NCBI GenBank assembly: GCA_035687245.1
Contig: DASRYH010000008.1
Coordinates: 1-64,000, forward strand
Direction of reading: 5' to 3'
DNA: 64,000 nucleotides
Source of the DNA: DASRYH01 sp035687245
GTDB taxonomy: Bacteria > Actinomycetota > Coriobacteriia > Anaerosomatales > PHET01
Position numbers and translations under genes: made by a program. This document shows positions 9,555 through 17,474 of the stretch, one piece after another. Under the pieces are notes generated by a model. The model was not told the origin of the DNA, did no database searches, and saw nothing but the letters and a program-made list of their open reading frames with translations. How positions within the stretch are numbered: the stretch's first letter is position 1; each line of letters opens with the position of its first letter.

Positions 9555-10857
9555 TCGCGAGGAGCCTGCGGACGCTCGCCGGCCTCATGACGAGGTGGCT
9601 TCGCGTCGCGCCATCCGTGCCTACGTAGGCATCGGGGGGCTCTTTACGTTAGGGGCGTCGCTCATCTGGGCGATTAATACCGTCTTCGTGATCCGAGTCG
9701 GCGGGCTCGACTTGTTCGGCGCGATGCTCGTCAACACGAGCTACACCGTCTCGCAGATGGTCTTCGAAGTGCCCACCGGCGTCATCGCCGACACGCTGGG
9801 CCGCCGCATCTCGATCCTGCTCTCCTTCGTCATCATCATGCTCTCCACCGTGCTCTACGTGCTCACGCCGATGCTCGGCTGGGGCATCATGGGCTTCTTC
9901 GGCGCGAGCATCCTGCTGGGGCTCGGCTACACCTTCCAGACCGGCGCCATCGACGCATGGATCGTCGACGCGCTCGACTTCACCGGCTGGGAGCTGCCGA
10001 AGGACCGCGTCTTCGCGTGGGGTCAGACATCGATTGCGGTGGGCATGATGGTGGGCTCGCTCGCCGGCGGCCTGCTGGGCCAGGTGGACCTGCGCTTGCC
10101 CTACGCGGTGCGCACAGTGGTACTTGCGATCTGCTTTGTGGCCGCGCTCGCCGTCGTGCGCGACGTCGGCTTCACGCCTCGGCCGCTGAAGCTCTCGTCG
10201 TTCGGCACTGAGACCCGGACCGTCTTCGACGCAGGCGTGGCCTTCGGCTGGCGAAGCCGTGTGATCCGCCCTGTGCTGTGGGCGTCTGCGATCAGCGGCC
10301 TCTTCTTCATGTATGGCTTCTACGCGTGGCAGCCCTACGTGCTGGCACTGCTTGGCCGCGACAGCGTGTGGCTTCTGGGCGTGGTACAGGCGGCGTCTTC
10401 GGCAGCGGGCATCGCCGGGAACGCCATCGTGAGCCGCGCGACCAAGAAGCGCCCTGAGCTCGCCGGCAATCCCAAGGTGCTCTACGCGATGGGCGTGGTA
10501 AGCGCGGTCGCGATCGCGGCCATCGGCGCGGTGGGCATCGTGTGGCGCTCGACCGGCATCGCGCCTGCAGCCGCGGCGATAGGGCTCTGGCTCGTCTGGG
10601 GCGTGGGCTTCGGCATCGTGACACCGATACGCATGTCGTATCTCAACCGCCATATCCCGTCGTCGCAGCGCGCTACCGTGCTCTCACTCGACGCGTTCTT
10701 CGCCGACGGGGGAGCAGCCGCGGGTCAACCGTTCTTCGGCTGGCTTTCGAAGCAGGTTTCAATCTCGATCGCATGGCTCGTGGGCAGCGTGGTACTGCTC
10801 GTAGCAGCGCCGTTCTACTCAGTCTCGGGCAAGGCGGCCGACGCAGTCGACGAGTGA
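9547..10857 (+). CDS. MFS transporter
   Basis: 436 residues with about 12 hydrophobic segments. The MFS loop signature between helices 2 and 3 is visible as TGVIADTLGRRISILLS (G-x-x-x-D-x-x-G-R-R type). The amino-terminal 25 residues are charged and cytoplasmic. The second half starts near residue 225 after a cytosolic linker. The GTG start at 9547 overlaps the last codons of the L,D-transpeptidase, indicating translational coupling. A TetR-family gene follows downstream, and efflux is the common role in such pairs, but the substrate is not predictable. Confidence 0.88.
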   Translation: MTDREEPADARRPHDEVASRRAIRAYVGIGGLFTLGASLIWAINTVFVIRVGGLDLFGAMLVNTSYTVSQMVFEVPTGVIADTLGRRISILLSFVIIMLSTVLYVLTPMLGWGIMGFFGASILLGLGYTFQTGAIDAWIVDALDFTGWELPKDRVFAWGQTSIAVGMMVGSLAGGLLGQVDLRLPYAVRTVVLAICFVAALAVVRDVGFTPRPLKLSSFGTETRTVFDAGVAFGWRSRVIRPVLWASAISGLFFMYGFYAWQPYVLALLGRDSVWLLGVVQAASSAAGIAGNAIVSRATKKRPELAGNPKVLYAMGVVSAVAIAAIGAVGIVWRSTGIAPAAAAIGLWLVWGVGFGIVTPIRMSYLNRHIPSSQRATVLSLDAFFADGGAAAGQPFFGWLSKQVSISIAWLVGSVVLLVAAPFYSVSGKAADAVDE

Positions 10858-10966
10858 GTCTGCCGATGGCAAGCTTTCTGCTCATTGAGCCGACGTGAGT
10901 GAATGAGTATCGTGTACGACCGCTTACAGAAACCGCCAGCAAGTGAACCAAGGAGCTGTCTTCAGG

Positions 10967-11560
10967 GTGAACACGCAAAACGAGGTTGTACGAACCGCCC
11001 CGATTGCCGAAACGACCGGCCCCGAGCGCGTGAAGCGCGCTGTTGTCGACGCGGCCCGAACCCTCTTCGCCGAACGAGGCATCCACGCTGTTTCCGTGCG
11101 CGAGATTGCGCGCGAGGTCGGCGTGTCGCACACGCTTCTGCACCTCTACTTCGGCAGCAAGGAAGAGATCTTGCGCCAGGTGATCGCCACCAACGGCGGC
11201 ATGGACGCCCATCTCGACGAGGCCAAGACCTCGCGTGAGGCCGGCGAGAACGTCTTCGGGACCTTCATCGAGAACTCCGAGCAGGTCCGCGTGCTCGCCG
11301 CTGCGATCATGGAGGGCTTCGTGCCTGCCAAGATCCCGTTCGACCCGCCCGTCGGCAAGGAGCTCGCCGCTAGGCTCGCTGAGCCCGGTGCGCTGCGCTC
11401 AGACCTGGACCCCGCGCTCGTCTCAGCGATGATCACGTCGAGCGCGATCGGTTGGGCCGTTGCTGGCGATTGGCTGTGCGAGACCTTCGGCATCGATGCA
11501 GCAACGCACGAAGCCGCGGTCAAGAACCTGCTGGGAGAGGCGATCGACGGAGTGATCTAG
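10967..11560 (+). CDS. TetR/AcrR-family transcriptional regulator
   Basis: About 197 residues. The N-terminal helix-turn-helix is clear: AARTLFAERGIHAVSVREIA, then EVGVSHTLLHLYFGSKEEIL. The C-terminal ligand/dimer domain (residues 70-197) is of unknown specificity. GTG at 10967 is preferred because AAGGAG lies at 10950-10955; an upstream GTG at 10943 has no ribosome binding site. The gene follows the MFS transporter by about 110 bases in the same direction and may regulate it. A minus-strand tRNA gene ends just beyond it. Confidence 0.88.
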   Translation: MNTQNEVVRTAPIAETTGPERVKRAVVDAARTLFAERGIHAVSVREIAREVGVSHTLLHLYFGSKEEILRQVIATNGGMDAHLDEAKTSREAGENVFGTFIENSEQVRVLAAAIMEGFVPAKIPFDPPVGKELAARLAEPGALRSDLDPALVSAMITSSAIGWAVAGDWLCETFGIDAATHEAAVKNLLGEAIDGVI

Positions 11561-11586
11561 ACAGCGTCGTCTCGTGGAAGTCGCGC

Positions 11587-11672
11587 TGGTGCCCGGGGTG
11601 GGAGTCGAACCCACACGCCCTTTCGGACAGAGGTTTTTGAGACCTCCGCGTCTGCCATTCCGCCACCCGGGC
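11587..11672 (-). tRNA. tRNA-Leu (anticodon CAA)
   Basis: Read on the minus strand, the gene starts GCCCGGGTGGCGGAATGG and ends CCCGGGC-A-CCA, giving a 7-bp acceptor stem and an encoded CCA. The anticodon loop is CTCAAAA (anticodon CAA, reading UUG) closed by GAGGT/ACCTC. A long variable arm (TGTCCGAAAGGGCG) and a TTCGACT T-loop fit a class II tRNA-Leu. Length is 86 bases. It is convergent with the TetR gene. Confidence 0.96.
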
Positions 11673-11686
11673 CTGCGCGCCCGCAT

Positions 11687-11692
11687 AGTATA
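11687..11692 (-). promoter_or_regulatory. -10 element for tRNA-Leu
   Basis: On the minus strand CTATACT occurs 14 bases upstream of the mature tRNA 5' end. The same TATACT hexamer recurs at five other predicted promoters in the window. No good -35 is visible. Confidence 0.5.
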
Positions 11693-11695
11693 GCC

Positions 11696-11730
11696 AAAGG
11701 CGCTCCCATTTCGGGGGTGCCTTTTCTTTC
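11696..11730 (+). terminator. Rho-independent terminator-like hairpin
   Basis: AAAGGC-g-CTCCC, loop ATTTC, GGGGG-t-GCCTTT, followed by TCTTTC. The T-rich tail is on the plus strand, so it would stop plus-strand read-through coming from the TetR gene before the ATP synthase operon. The remaining 224 bases to 11954 show no convincing gene. Confidence 0.5.
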
Positions 11731-11954
11731 ACCATCGGCCGCGCGCGGGATGTCGAAACGTCCTCGTTCCTACCAATGGGGGATGCCGGAAGGCCGAAAT
11801 GGACCTTCGTTTCCGTGTCAACCATTGCCATGAGGGGCACAAAAGAACCAAAGCCACTTATGCCGCGAGACCCACGACCCCGCCTGGAGCGTAGTGGGTA
11901 GCAGCAAGACGTGAGCGACGGAGCCGCGCGGTCCCGCGAGGGGGGCGGCGGACG

Positions 11955-12230
11955 ATGTCAGCTGGAAGTCTCGGCGGCAATGATTCTGGTCATGGCGCGA
12001 GGGGCGCGCGCGATCTGGTTCCCCGTGAGTTTCTGCGCGCAATCGCTGTGTGGTCACTCATTCCCGCATACGCCGCCGCAGGCGGGCTGTTCGGCTATCT
12101 GGCCGATCGCGGACTGGGAACCTTCCCGTACGGCGTAGGGACCGGGCTGGTTCTTGCCCTGGCACTCGCCGTCCGCGACATGCTGCGTCTGCGCGACGAG
12201 ATCTTCGCGCCGAAGGACGACGCGCGATGA
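11955..12230 (+). CDS. AtpZ/AtpI-family ATP synthase accessory membrane protein
   Basis: 91 residues with two predicted transmembrane helices around the Y-AAAGGLFGYLADRGLGTFPYG region, which is the conserved GxxxD-x-x-x-GT-x-P signature of the short AtpZ/AtpI proteins at the head of F-type ATP synthase operons. These are thought to help assemble the c-ring or take up magnesium or calcium. ATG at 11955 lies behind a GAGGGGGG stretch. Its stop overlaps the next start (ATGA), so it is the first gene of the operon. Confidence 0.75.
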   Translation: MSAGSLGGNDSGHGARGARDLVPREFLRAIAVWSLIPAYAAAGGLFGYLADRGLGTFPYGVGTGLVLALALAVRDMLRLRDEIFAPKDDAR

Positions 12231-12664
12231 ACACCCGGGCCACAGACAGCTTCTCGTGGGCATTCCTCGACGCTGTGGCGCTGTGGGCAGCGGTTGCTGT
12301 CATCGCGGTCGCGGTGGTGGGCGGCGTCGTCACGCATGGAGTCGCGTTCGCGGCCGCTTGTGTGGTCGCGGGAGGCATCGATGTTGCGGTCGTTCATGTC
12401 GCGGTTCTCATGGCTCGAGCCGGATCGGCACCCTTGGGAATCTCGAGCCGCGCGGCCGCAATCTTCATAGCCGGCAGGCTGGTAATCAAAACCGCGCTGC
12501 TCGCCGCGGCGTGGGCATTCCCGGCAATCCTCTCTCTGGCCGGAACCATCGCCGGAGTGCTCGTCTACGACCTCACGTTGACTGTGCTGGGCAGCGCGCT
12601 TGCGGTGCGCCGCTCATTCGGCAACACGCACGGCGGCACGACTGAGGATGGAGGCGCGTCATGA
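12227..12664 (+). CDS. Small membrane protein of ATP synthase operon (AtpI-like)
   Basis: 145 residues with four predicted transmembrane helices (near residues 15-38, 42-66, 78-100, 104-125), almost no soluble part, and an 18-residue polar tail. The position between the AtpZ-like gene and atpB, with 4-base overlaps on both sides, is where AtpI is normally found, and the four-helix length matches. No residue signature is strong enough for a firm call. Confidence 0.6.
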   Translation: MNTRATDSFSWAFLDAVALWAAVAVIAVAVVGGVVTHGVAFAAACVVAGGIDVAVVHVAVLMARAGSAPLGISSRAAAIFIAGRLVIKTALLAAAWAFPAILSLAGTIAGVLVYDLTLTVLGSALAVRRSFGNTHGGTTEDGGAS

Positions 12665-13398
12665 CCGGGCTTGCGATCACGTCTGAGGCAATCGTGGTTA
12701 TGACGGGCGCGCTCGTCGCGTCTGGTGTGCTCATCGGCCTCGGGTTCTGGTTCTCGCGCATCGTGCTCTCGGTAGACGAGCCCTCGAAGCGTCAGTCGGC
12801 CGGCGAGTTCGTCTTGGCCTTCTTCGTGAACAAGGCACGCGAGATCGCGCACGGCGAGAACCGGCAGCGCATCATCGAGACCGTAGCGCCGCTTCTTGCG
12901 ACGTTCTTCCTCTTCATCTTCGTGTGCAATCTCATCGGCGTGCTTCCCATACCGGTGTTCAATCGGCCTCCTACCTCGCACTTCAGCGTGACGCTCTCGC
13001 TCGCGATGTGCTCGGTCATCGGCACACTGCTCGCGGCGGCGGCCTTCAAAGGACCGCTGGCCACCTTGAAGCACTTGGTATGGCCGAATCCGATGCAGTG
13101 GGTCTCTGAGGTCACCGACGTGATGTCGCTGTCGCTGCGACTCTTCGGCAACATCGCCGGCGAGTTCATGACCGTGACGCTCGTCATGCAGGTCGTTCCC
13201 TACGGGATTCCTTTGATCTTGCACGCGCTCGGACTTATCCCAGCGTTCGTGCAGGCGCTGGTCTTCACGCTGCTGACGTCGAGCTTCATCGCCGACGCCT
13301 TGCACGAGCAGAAGCGCCGGCCCAAGCGCACCAAGGCCGGGCAGCCGGTGGACGCGATGCCGTCGACCACGCATGCCGAAGGGGGGTTCGCACAATGA
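12661..13398 (+). CDS. atpB: F-type ATP synthase subunit a
   Basis: 245 residues, membrane-embedded half-channel subunit of F0. The essential arginine is R160 in SLRLFGNIAGE, preceded by the NPMQWVSEVTDVMSL stretch typical of the fourth helix. An RPPTSHFSVTLSLAM segment corresponds to the conserved RPPT-x-D/N region of subunit a. A basic, non-membrane C-terminal tail of about 30 residues is extra. Start and stop overlap neighbouring genes by 4 bases. Confidence 0.95.
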   Translation: MTGLAITSEAIVVMTGALVASGVLIGLGFWFSRIVLSVDEPSKRQSAGEFVLAFFVNKAREIAHGENRQRIIETVAPLLATFFLFIFVCNLIGVLPIPVFNRPPTSHFSVTLSLAMCSVIGTLLAAAAFKGPLATLKHLVWPNPMQWVSEVTDVMSLSLRLFGNIAGEFMTVTLVMQVVPYGIPLILHALGLIPAFVQALVFTLLTSSFIADALHEQKRRPKRTKAGQPVDAMPSTTHAEGGFAQ

Positions 13399-13625
13399 AC
13401 GGAGTGCTGCTTGCACTGGTCACCGTTCTCCCGATCGCGATCGGCGCCGCGGTTGCCGCGTTCGCGATGAAGCAGATCTCGACATCTGCCATCGACGGGA
13501 TGACACGTCAGCCTGAGATCGCACCGCAGCTGTTCACCGCCATGCTGATCGGCATGGCTCTGGTCGAAGCGCTGTGTATCTACACGCTTGTCGTGACGCT
13601 CGTCATGGCCAACAACCTCGGCTGA
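13395..13625 (+). CDS. atpE: F-type ATP synthase subunit c
   Basis: 76 residues, two helices joined by the RQPE loop (R38-Q39-P40-E41). The ion-binding carboxylate is E58 (GMALVEALCIY). The following residue is Ala rather than Ser/Thr, which argues for protons rather than sodium. Helix 1 lacks the usual GxGxGxGxG packing motif: the matching positions read G17, A19, A21, F23. Such a change alters helix packing and may change ring size. It overlaps atpB by 4 bases. Confidence 0.93.
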   Translation: MNGVLLALVTVLPIAIGAAVAAFAMKQISTSAIDGMTRQPEIAPQLFTAMLIGMALVEALCIYTLVVTLVMANNLG

Positions 13626-13639
13626 CCGGGGGATTCACC

Positions 13640-14161
13640 ATGCAGATGAACCTCAACCCATTGGAGCAGATCGACCCGGTGGTGATAGTAGCGGTCGCTG
13701 TGATCGTGCTCATCACCTTCCTGGTGCTCAAACGCGTCTTTGTCGTGCCGTACGTGCGCGTCATGGAGGAGCGGGCGTTGCGATTCGAGCGCGCCGATGA
13801 GCAGCTGGCCGACGGCCGACGCCTACACGAGAGTGCCGACGCTGAAGCCGACGCCACCATGGCTGACGCGCGTACCGAAGCCGACGAGCTGCGCCGTGTC
13901 TCGGCCGAGGCCCTGGAGCGCTACCGCACCGAGACGATTGCCGAGGCGGGTCGCACGGCAGCCTCGCGCCTCGAGCGGGGGCGGGCCGCGATTCAGGCCC
14001 AGCGCGCCGAAGAGCAGGGGCGGCTGCGCGATCATGCCGTCTCCTGCGTCGAACTCGCCTGTCAGCAGCTGATCGGCGGGATCGGCGAGCAGGAAGTGGG
14101 CGCCGTGGTTGATGACCTGATGGCGCGAGTGGGAGTTGGGGGTGCCGGCGGTGTTGGGTGA
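13640..14161 (+). CDS. atpF: F-type ATP synthase subunit b
   Basis: 173 residues: one N-terminal transmembrane helix (VVIVAVAVIVLITFLVL, residues 14-30) followed by a long charged, Ala/Glu/Arg-rich helix (about 35-150) that forms the peripheral stalk. ATG at 13640 is 14 bases after atpE. The last 20 bases overlap the second b-type gene. A Gly-rich tail (GVGGAGGVG) ends the protein. Confidence 0.88.
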   Translation: MQMNLNPLEQIDPVVIVAVAVIVLITFLVLKRVFVVPYVRVMEERALRFERADEQLADGRRLHESADAEADATMADARTEADELRRVSAEALERYRTETIAEAGRTAASRLERGRAAIQAQRAEEQGRLRDHAVSCVELACQQLIGGIGEQEVGAVVDDLMARVGVGGAGGVG

Positions 14162-14714
14162 ACTGTTCGCCGAAGTTGTCAAAGAGATGCGCACCACCAC
14201 CTACGTCATCGAACTCGTCCAGTTCGCCGTCTTGGTGGGCATCGTGTGGGTCGTGGCCGTGGGCTTCGGCAAGCGCAGCGGCTTCGTCAAGAACATGCTC
14301 GCCGAACGCCACGCCAAGACGCTCGCCGATCTCGACGCTGCCCGTGTGGCGCCCGATGCGCTGGAGCGTGAGCGCGCATATGCCGCCGCGCACAAGAAGT
14401 CGGCGCGTGCTGAGGCGCGCCACCTGCTCAACAACGTGAAGGCCGAGGTCGCCAAGGTCGAGGCAGAAGAGCACGAGCGCGTGGATACGGATGCTGCTGC
14501 TCTACTCACCCGCGCCGACGAGACGCTTGCCACAGAGACCGAAGAGATGCACGCCGAAGTGCGCGAGCAGATGGTCGATCTCGTGACGCGTGCGACACGC
14601 AGAATCCTCAACGAGAGGATGACCCTGTCCGACCAGCGCCGGCTGATAGAGGAACACGTCAGCCAGGCGGTGGAGGGCATGCAAAGCGACAGGAAGCCGG
14701 CGGGGGTGCGATGA
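14142..14714 (+). CDS. Second b-type (b') stator subunit of ATP synthase
   Basis: About 190 residues with one transmembrane helix (IELVQFAVLVGIVWVVAVGF) and a long coiled-coil-like region, ending in VDLVTRATRRILNERM, the usual C-terminal helix of b subunits. Two different b subunits normally occur in phototrophs and some other bacteria. The position just before atpA is where atpH (delta) is usually found; the globular delta N-terminal domain is not visible here. GTG at 14142 has GGGAG upstream; TTG 14136 and GTG 14151 are alternatives. Overlaps atpA by 4 bases. Confidence 0.8.
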   Translation: MPAVLGELFAEVVKEMRTTTYVIELVQFAVLVGIVWVVAVGFGKRSGFVKNMLAERHAKTLADLDAARVAPDALERERAYAAAHKKSARAEARHLLNNVKAEVAKVEAEEHERVDTDAAALLTRADETLATETEEMHAEVREQMVDLVTRATRRILNERMTLSDQRRLIEEHVSQAVEGMQSDRKPAGVR

Positions 14715-16588
14715 CGCAGCAGGCCTCCACAGGAGTGCCCACTCCGCCCGAAGCGATGAGCGACGCCACGCGTGTCGCCTGGCTGCTCGAGCGCTGGGAC
14801 GGTAGCAGAGCGCTGCTCAGCACTCGCACGCGGCTCGACGACAGCGTCGTGCAGTCTGTGCACGACGTTGTGAGCTCGCTTGCCGGACGCGAGATCGCAC
14901 TTGAGGTGCGTGTGCTCCCCACGATGGACGCGGGAGCAGTGCTCTCCTTCGGCGACGCCGGGCGCGTGGTGCTCGATCCGCGCGGTGCGTGGTTCGGCGC
15001 TATCGCCCGCGACCTGCGCGCTCAGATCGAGGCCGGCGAGGTCATGGACGCGGACGCTGCTTTCGGCAGCCTTCGGCAGAGCCTGTCGGGGATGCCGGAC
15101 CGCGTGCTCGTAGAGGACATGAGCGACATAGGCACCGTCATCAAGGTGGGCGACGGTGTCGCGCATGTGAGCGGCCTGCGCGATGTGGGAAGCCAAGAAC
15201 TTGTGGAGTTCGAGGGTGGCGCGGTAGGTATCGCGTTCTCGCTGAACGAGTGCGACGTGGGCGTCGTGTTGCTCGACCGTCAGGGCACCGTGCGCGAGGG
15301 TGCCGAGGTCCGCCGAACGAACCGCCCGCTGCAGGTGCCGGTGGGCACCGGCGTTATCGGCCGCGTGATCGACGCGCTGGGCCGCCCGCTCGACGGGCTT
15401 GGGACGATCGTGCCAGACACATGGCTTCCTGCGGAGCGCGGCGCGCCTTCGGTAGTCGATCGCCAGCCGGTCGATACGCCGCTGCACTCCGGCATCAAGG
15501 TAGTCGACGCGCTCGTCCCCATCGGACGCGGTCAGCGCGAGCTCATCATCGGAGACCGCAAGATCGGCAAGACGACCATCGCGGTCGACACGATTCTTGC
15601 GCAGCGCGGTGCGGGAGTGACCTGCATCTACTGCGCGATCGGGCAGAAGGCCTCAACGGTTCGCCGAATCGTGGCGACGCTCGAAGAAGCTGGGGCGATG
15701 GCCTACACGACGGTGATCGCCGCGCTTCCGGGCGAGATGCCCTCCCACCGCTACGTCGCGCCGTTCGTGGCGTGCGCACTAGGCGAGTACTTCCTCTACC
15801 AAGGCGGCGACGCGCTGGTGGTCTACGACGACCTGAGCAAACACGCAGCGACCTACCGCGAGATATCGGCACTGCTCGACCGCCCTGTGGGCCGTGAGGC
15901 GTATCCGGGCGACATCTTCTACCTGCACTCGCGGCTACTGGAGCGCGCCGCGCGCCTCGCCGACGAGCATGGCGGAGGCTCGCTCACCGCGATTCCTGTT
16001 GCCGAGACGCTCGCGGGGGACATCTCCGCGTTCATCCCCACGAACCTGATCTCGATCTGCGACGGCCAGATAGTGCTGAGCAGTGATGCGTTCAACGCCG
16101 GCCGAAGGCCCGCGCTGGATCCGGGGCTCTCGGTCTCGCGCGTGGGCGGTTCGGCGCAGGCAGGCTCGCTCAAGCGAGTGGCTGGTCGCTTGCGTATCGA
16201 TCTCGCGCAATACGAAGAGATGGAGCGCTTCGTTAAGTTCGGCGCCGAGGTCGACGAGTCCACGCGCAGGCAGCTTCGGCGCGGTGAACGAGCGCGGGCC
16301 CTGCTTCGCCAGCCGGCGCACGCGCCGATGGCGCTGGAGGCCGAGGTGCTCGTGCTCTGCGCCGTGGTGAGCGGGCTTCTGGACGACACGGCCGTCGACG
16401 CGCTCGCGCAGACCGAGCACGACCTGGTGGAGTGGGCGCGCGTGCAGCGGCCCGAGGAGCTCGATCGCGCACTGCGCGGCGAGCTGTCTGCCGAAGATGC
16501 CGACGAGGCGCTGCGCTCGATCGTGAGCGCCTTCCTCGAGGCCTCGAAGCCAAGTGAGGCGGAGCACTCTGATGCAGAAGCTTCATGA
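14711..16588 (+). CDS. atpA: ATP synthase alpha subunit with N-terminal delta-like domain
   Basis: 625 residues, about 110 longer than a usual alpha. The alpha part starts near residue 130 with IGTVIKVGDGVAHVSGL and continues with the P-loop GDRKIGKT at 281-288, and the SRVGGSAQ segment carrying the arginine finger. Residues about 35-110 (STRTRLDDSVV, SLAGREIALEV, GAVLSFGD, VVLDPRGAWFG and a final helix) resemble the C-terminal domain of the delta subunit, which connects F1 to the b stalk. No separate delta gene exists in the operon, so this looks like a delta-alpha fusion. ATG at 14711 overlaps the b' stop (ATGA). Confidence 0.9.
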   Translation: MTQQASTGVPTPPEAMSDATRVAWLLERWDGSRALLSTRTRLDDSVVQSVHDVVSSLAGREIALEVRVLPTMDAGAVLSFGDAGRVVLDPRGAWFGAIARDLRAQIEAGEVMDADAAFGSLRQSLSGMPDRVLVEDMSDIGTVIKVGDGVAHVSGLRDVGSQELVEFEGGAVGIAFSLNECDVGVVLLDRQGTVREGAEVRRTNRPLQVPVGTGVIGRVIDALGRPLDGLGTIVPDTWLPAERGAPSVVDRQPVDTPLHSGIKVVDALVPIGRGQRELIIGDRKIGKTTIAVDTILAQRGAGVTCIYCAIGQKASTVRRIVATLEEAGAMAYTTVIAALPGEMPSHRYVAPFVACALGEYFLYQGGDALVVYDDLSKHAATYREISALLDRPVGREAYPGDIFYLHSRLLERAARLADEHGGGSLTAIPVAETLAGDISAFIPTNLISICDGQIVLSSDAFNAGRRPALDPGLSVSRVGGSAQAGSLKRVAGRLRIDLAQYEEMERFVKFGAEVDESTRRQLRRGERARALLRQPAHAPMALEAEVLVLCAVVSGLLDDTAVDALAQTEHDLVEWARVQRPEELDRALRGELSAEDADEALRSIVSAFLEASKPSEAEHSDAEAS

Positions 16589-17474
16589 CATCAGGCGCCG
16601 GATCTCGACCGTCGAGGGCATAGGCGACGTCTGCCGAACGATGTCGACGGTGGCCGCGGCCCGTCTCGCAATGGTGCGCGAACGCGCGCTGGGCGTTCGG
16701 GCGCACGCTGCGGTGCTCAAGGCGATGGCGATGCGACAGCAGCATGCTGCGCCCGCCGCTGGCTTGGACGTCGTCTCGCTCTCCCCGCTGATGGAGGTTA
16801 GGCAGCCGCAACGAGTGCTGACGGTAGTTGTCGGAGCCGACCGCGGGCTCTGCGGTGGCTATAACCTCGCACTGGGGCGTGCCGCGGTGGCGAGCCTCAA
16901 GCGCTTCGCAGCGACCTACTCCGAGCCTGTGCGCTGCATTGCGCTGGGCGATCGGGCAGTGCGCTTCCTCACCATCCACGGCATCAAGCCTGAAGTGCCT
17001 TGGCACTGGACGCGCGCAGGCGTGACCGTGGAGCTCGTGACCAATGTGCTCGATGAGTGCGTGCGCGCGTTTCTGCTCGGCGAGGCCGACGAGGTCTGGG
17101 CACAGTACACGTCGTTCATTTCGGCGGTTCAGCGCGAGCCGGCGCTCGTGCGGCTGCTGCCGATCGCGCTCGACGAGGCCGACTCGCCTGCCGACGACGT
17201 CGACGCACGCTGGTTCTACGAGCCAGACGTGCACGCGTGCGTCGACGAACTGCTGGCTGTGCTGGTGAGGCTGCAGGTCGAAGACGTTTTGCTCGAGTCC
17301 TACGCCAGCGAGCAGGCAGCACGCATGGTGACGATGGAAGAGGCCGCCGAACGTGCCGACCGCTCACTCGGGGACCTGCGCGTGCGCTACAACCGCGTGC
17401 GTCGCGAAGCCATCACCGCGGATCTCACGAGCGTGCTGGTCTCGCGTCGCGTGAGGCAGGTGGGTAAGTCATGA
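16572..17474 (+). CDS. atpG: F-type ATP synthase gamma subunit
   Basis: 300 residues. The N-terminal helix (RRRISTVEGIGDVCRTMSTV) and the C-terminal helix (EQAARMVTMEEAAERADRSL and the YNRVRREAIT segment) form the rotor shaft; GADRGLCGGYNL is the family signature in the Rossmann-like part. ATG at 16572 is used because GGCGGAG precedes it; the gene overlaps the atpA end by 17 bases and atpD by 4. The region around residues 45-70 is shorter and less conserved than in model gammas. Confidence 0.93.
   Translation: MQKLHDIRRRISTVEGIGDVCRTMSTVAAARLAMVRERALGVRAHAAVLKAMAMRQQHAAPAAGLDVVSLSPLMEVRQPQRVLTVVVGADRGLCGGYNLALGRAAVASLKRFAATYSEPVRCIALGDRAVRFLTIHGIKPEVPWHWTRAGVTVELVTNVLDECVRAFLLGEADEVWAQYTSFISAVQREPALVRLLPIALDEADSPADDVDARWFYEPDVHACVDELLAVLVRLQVEDVLLESYASEQAARMVTMEEAAERADRSLGDLRVRYNRVRREAITADLTSVLVSRRVRQVGKS

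Noticed and set aside
11520..11840. Minus-strand open frame over the tRNA-Leu gene
   Set aside because: It overlaps a complete tRNA and has no recognisable domain.
13395..13625. Sodium-dependent ATP synthase
   Set aside because: The residue after the ion-binding E58 is Ala, not Ser or Thr, and the TM1 Gln does not align with the sodium-site Gln of Ilyobacter.
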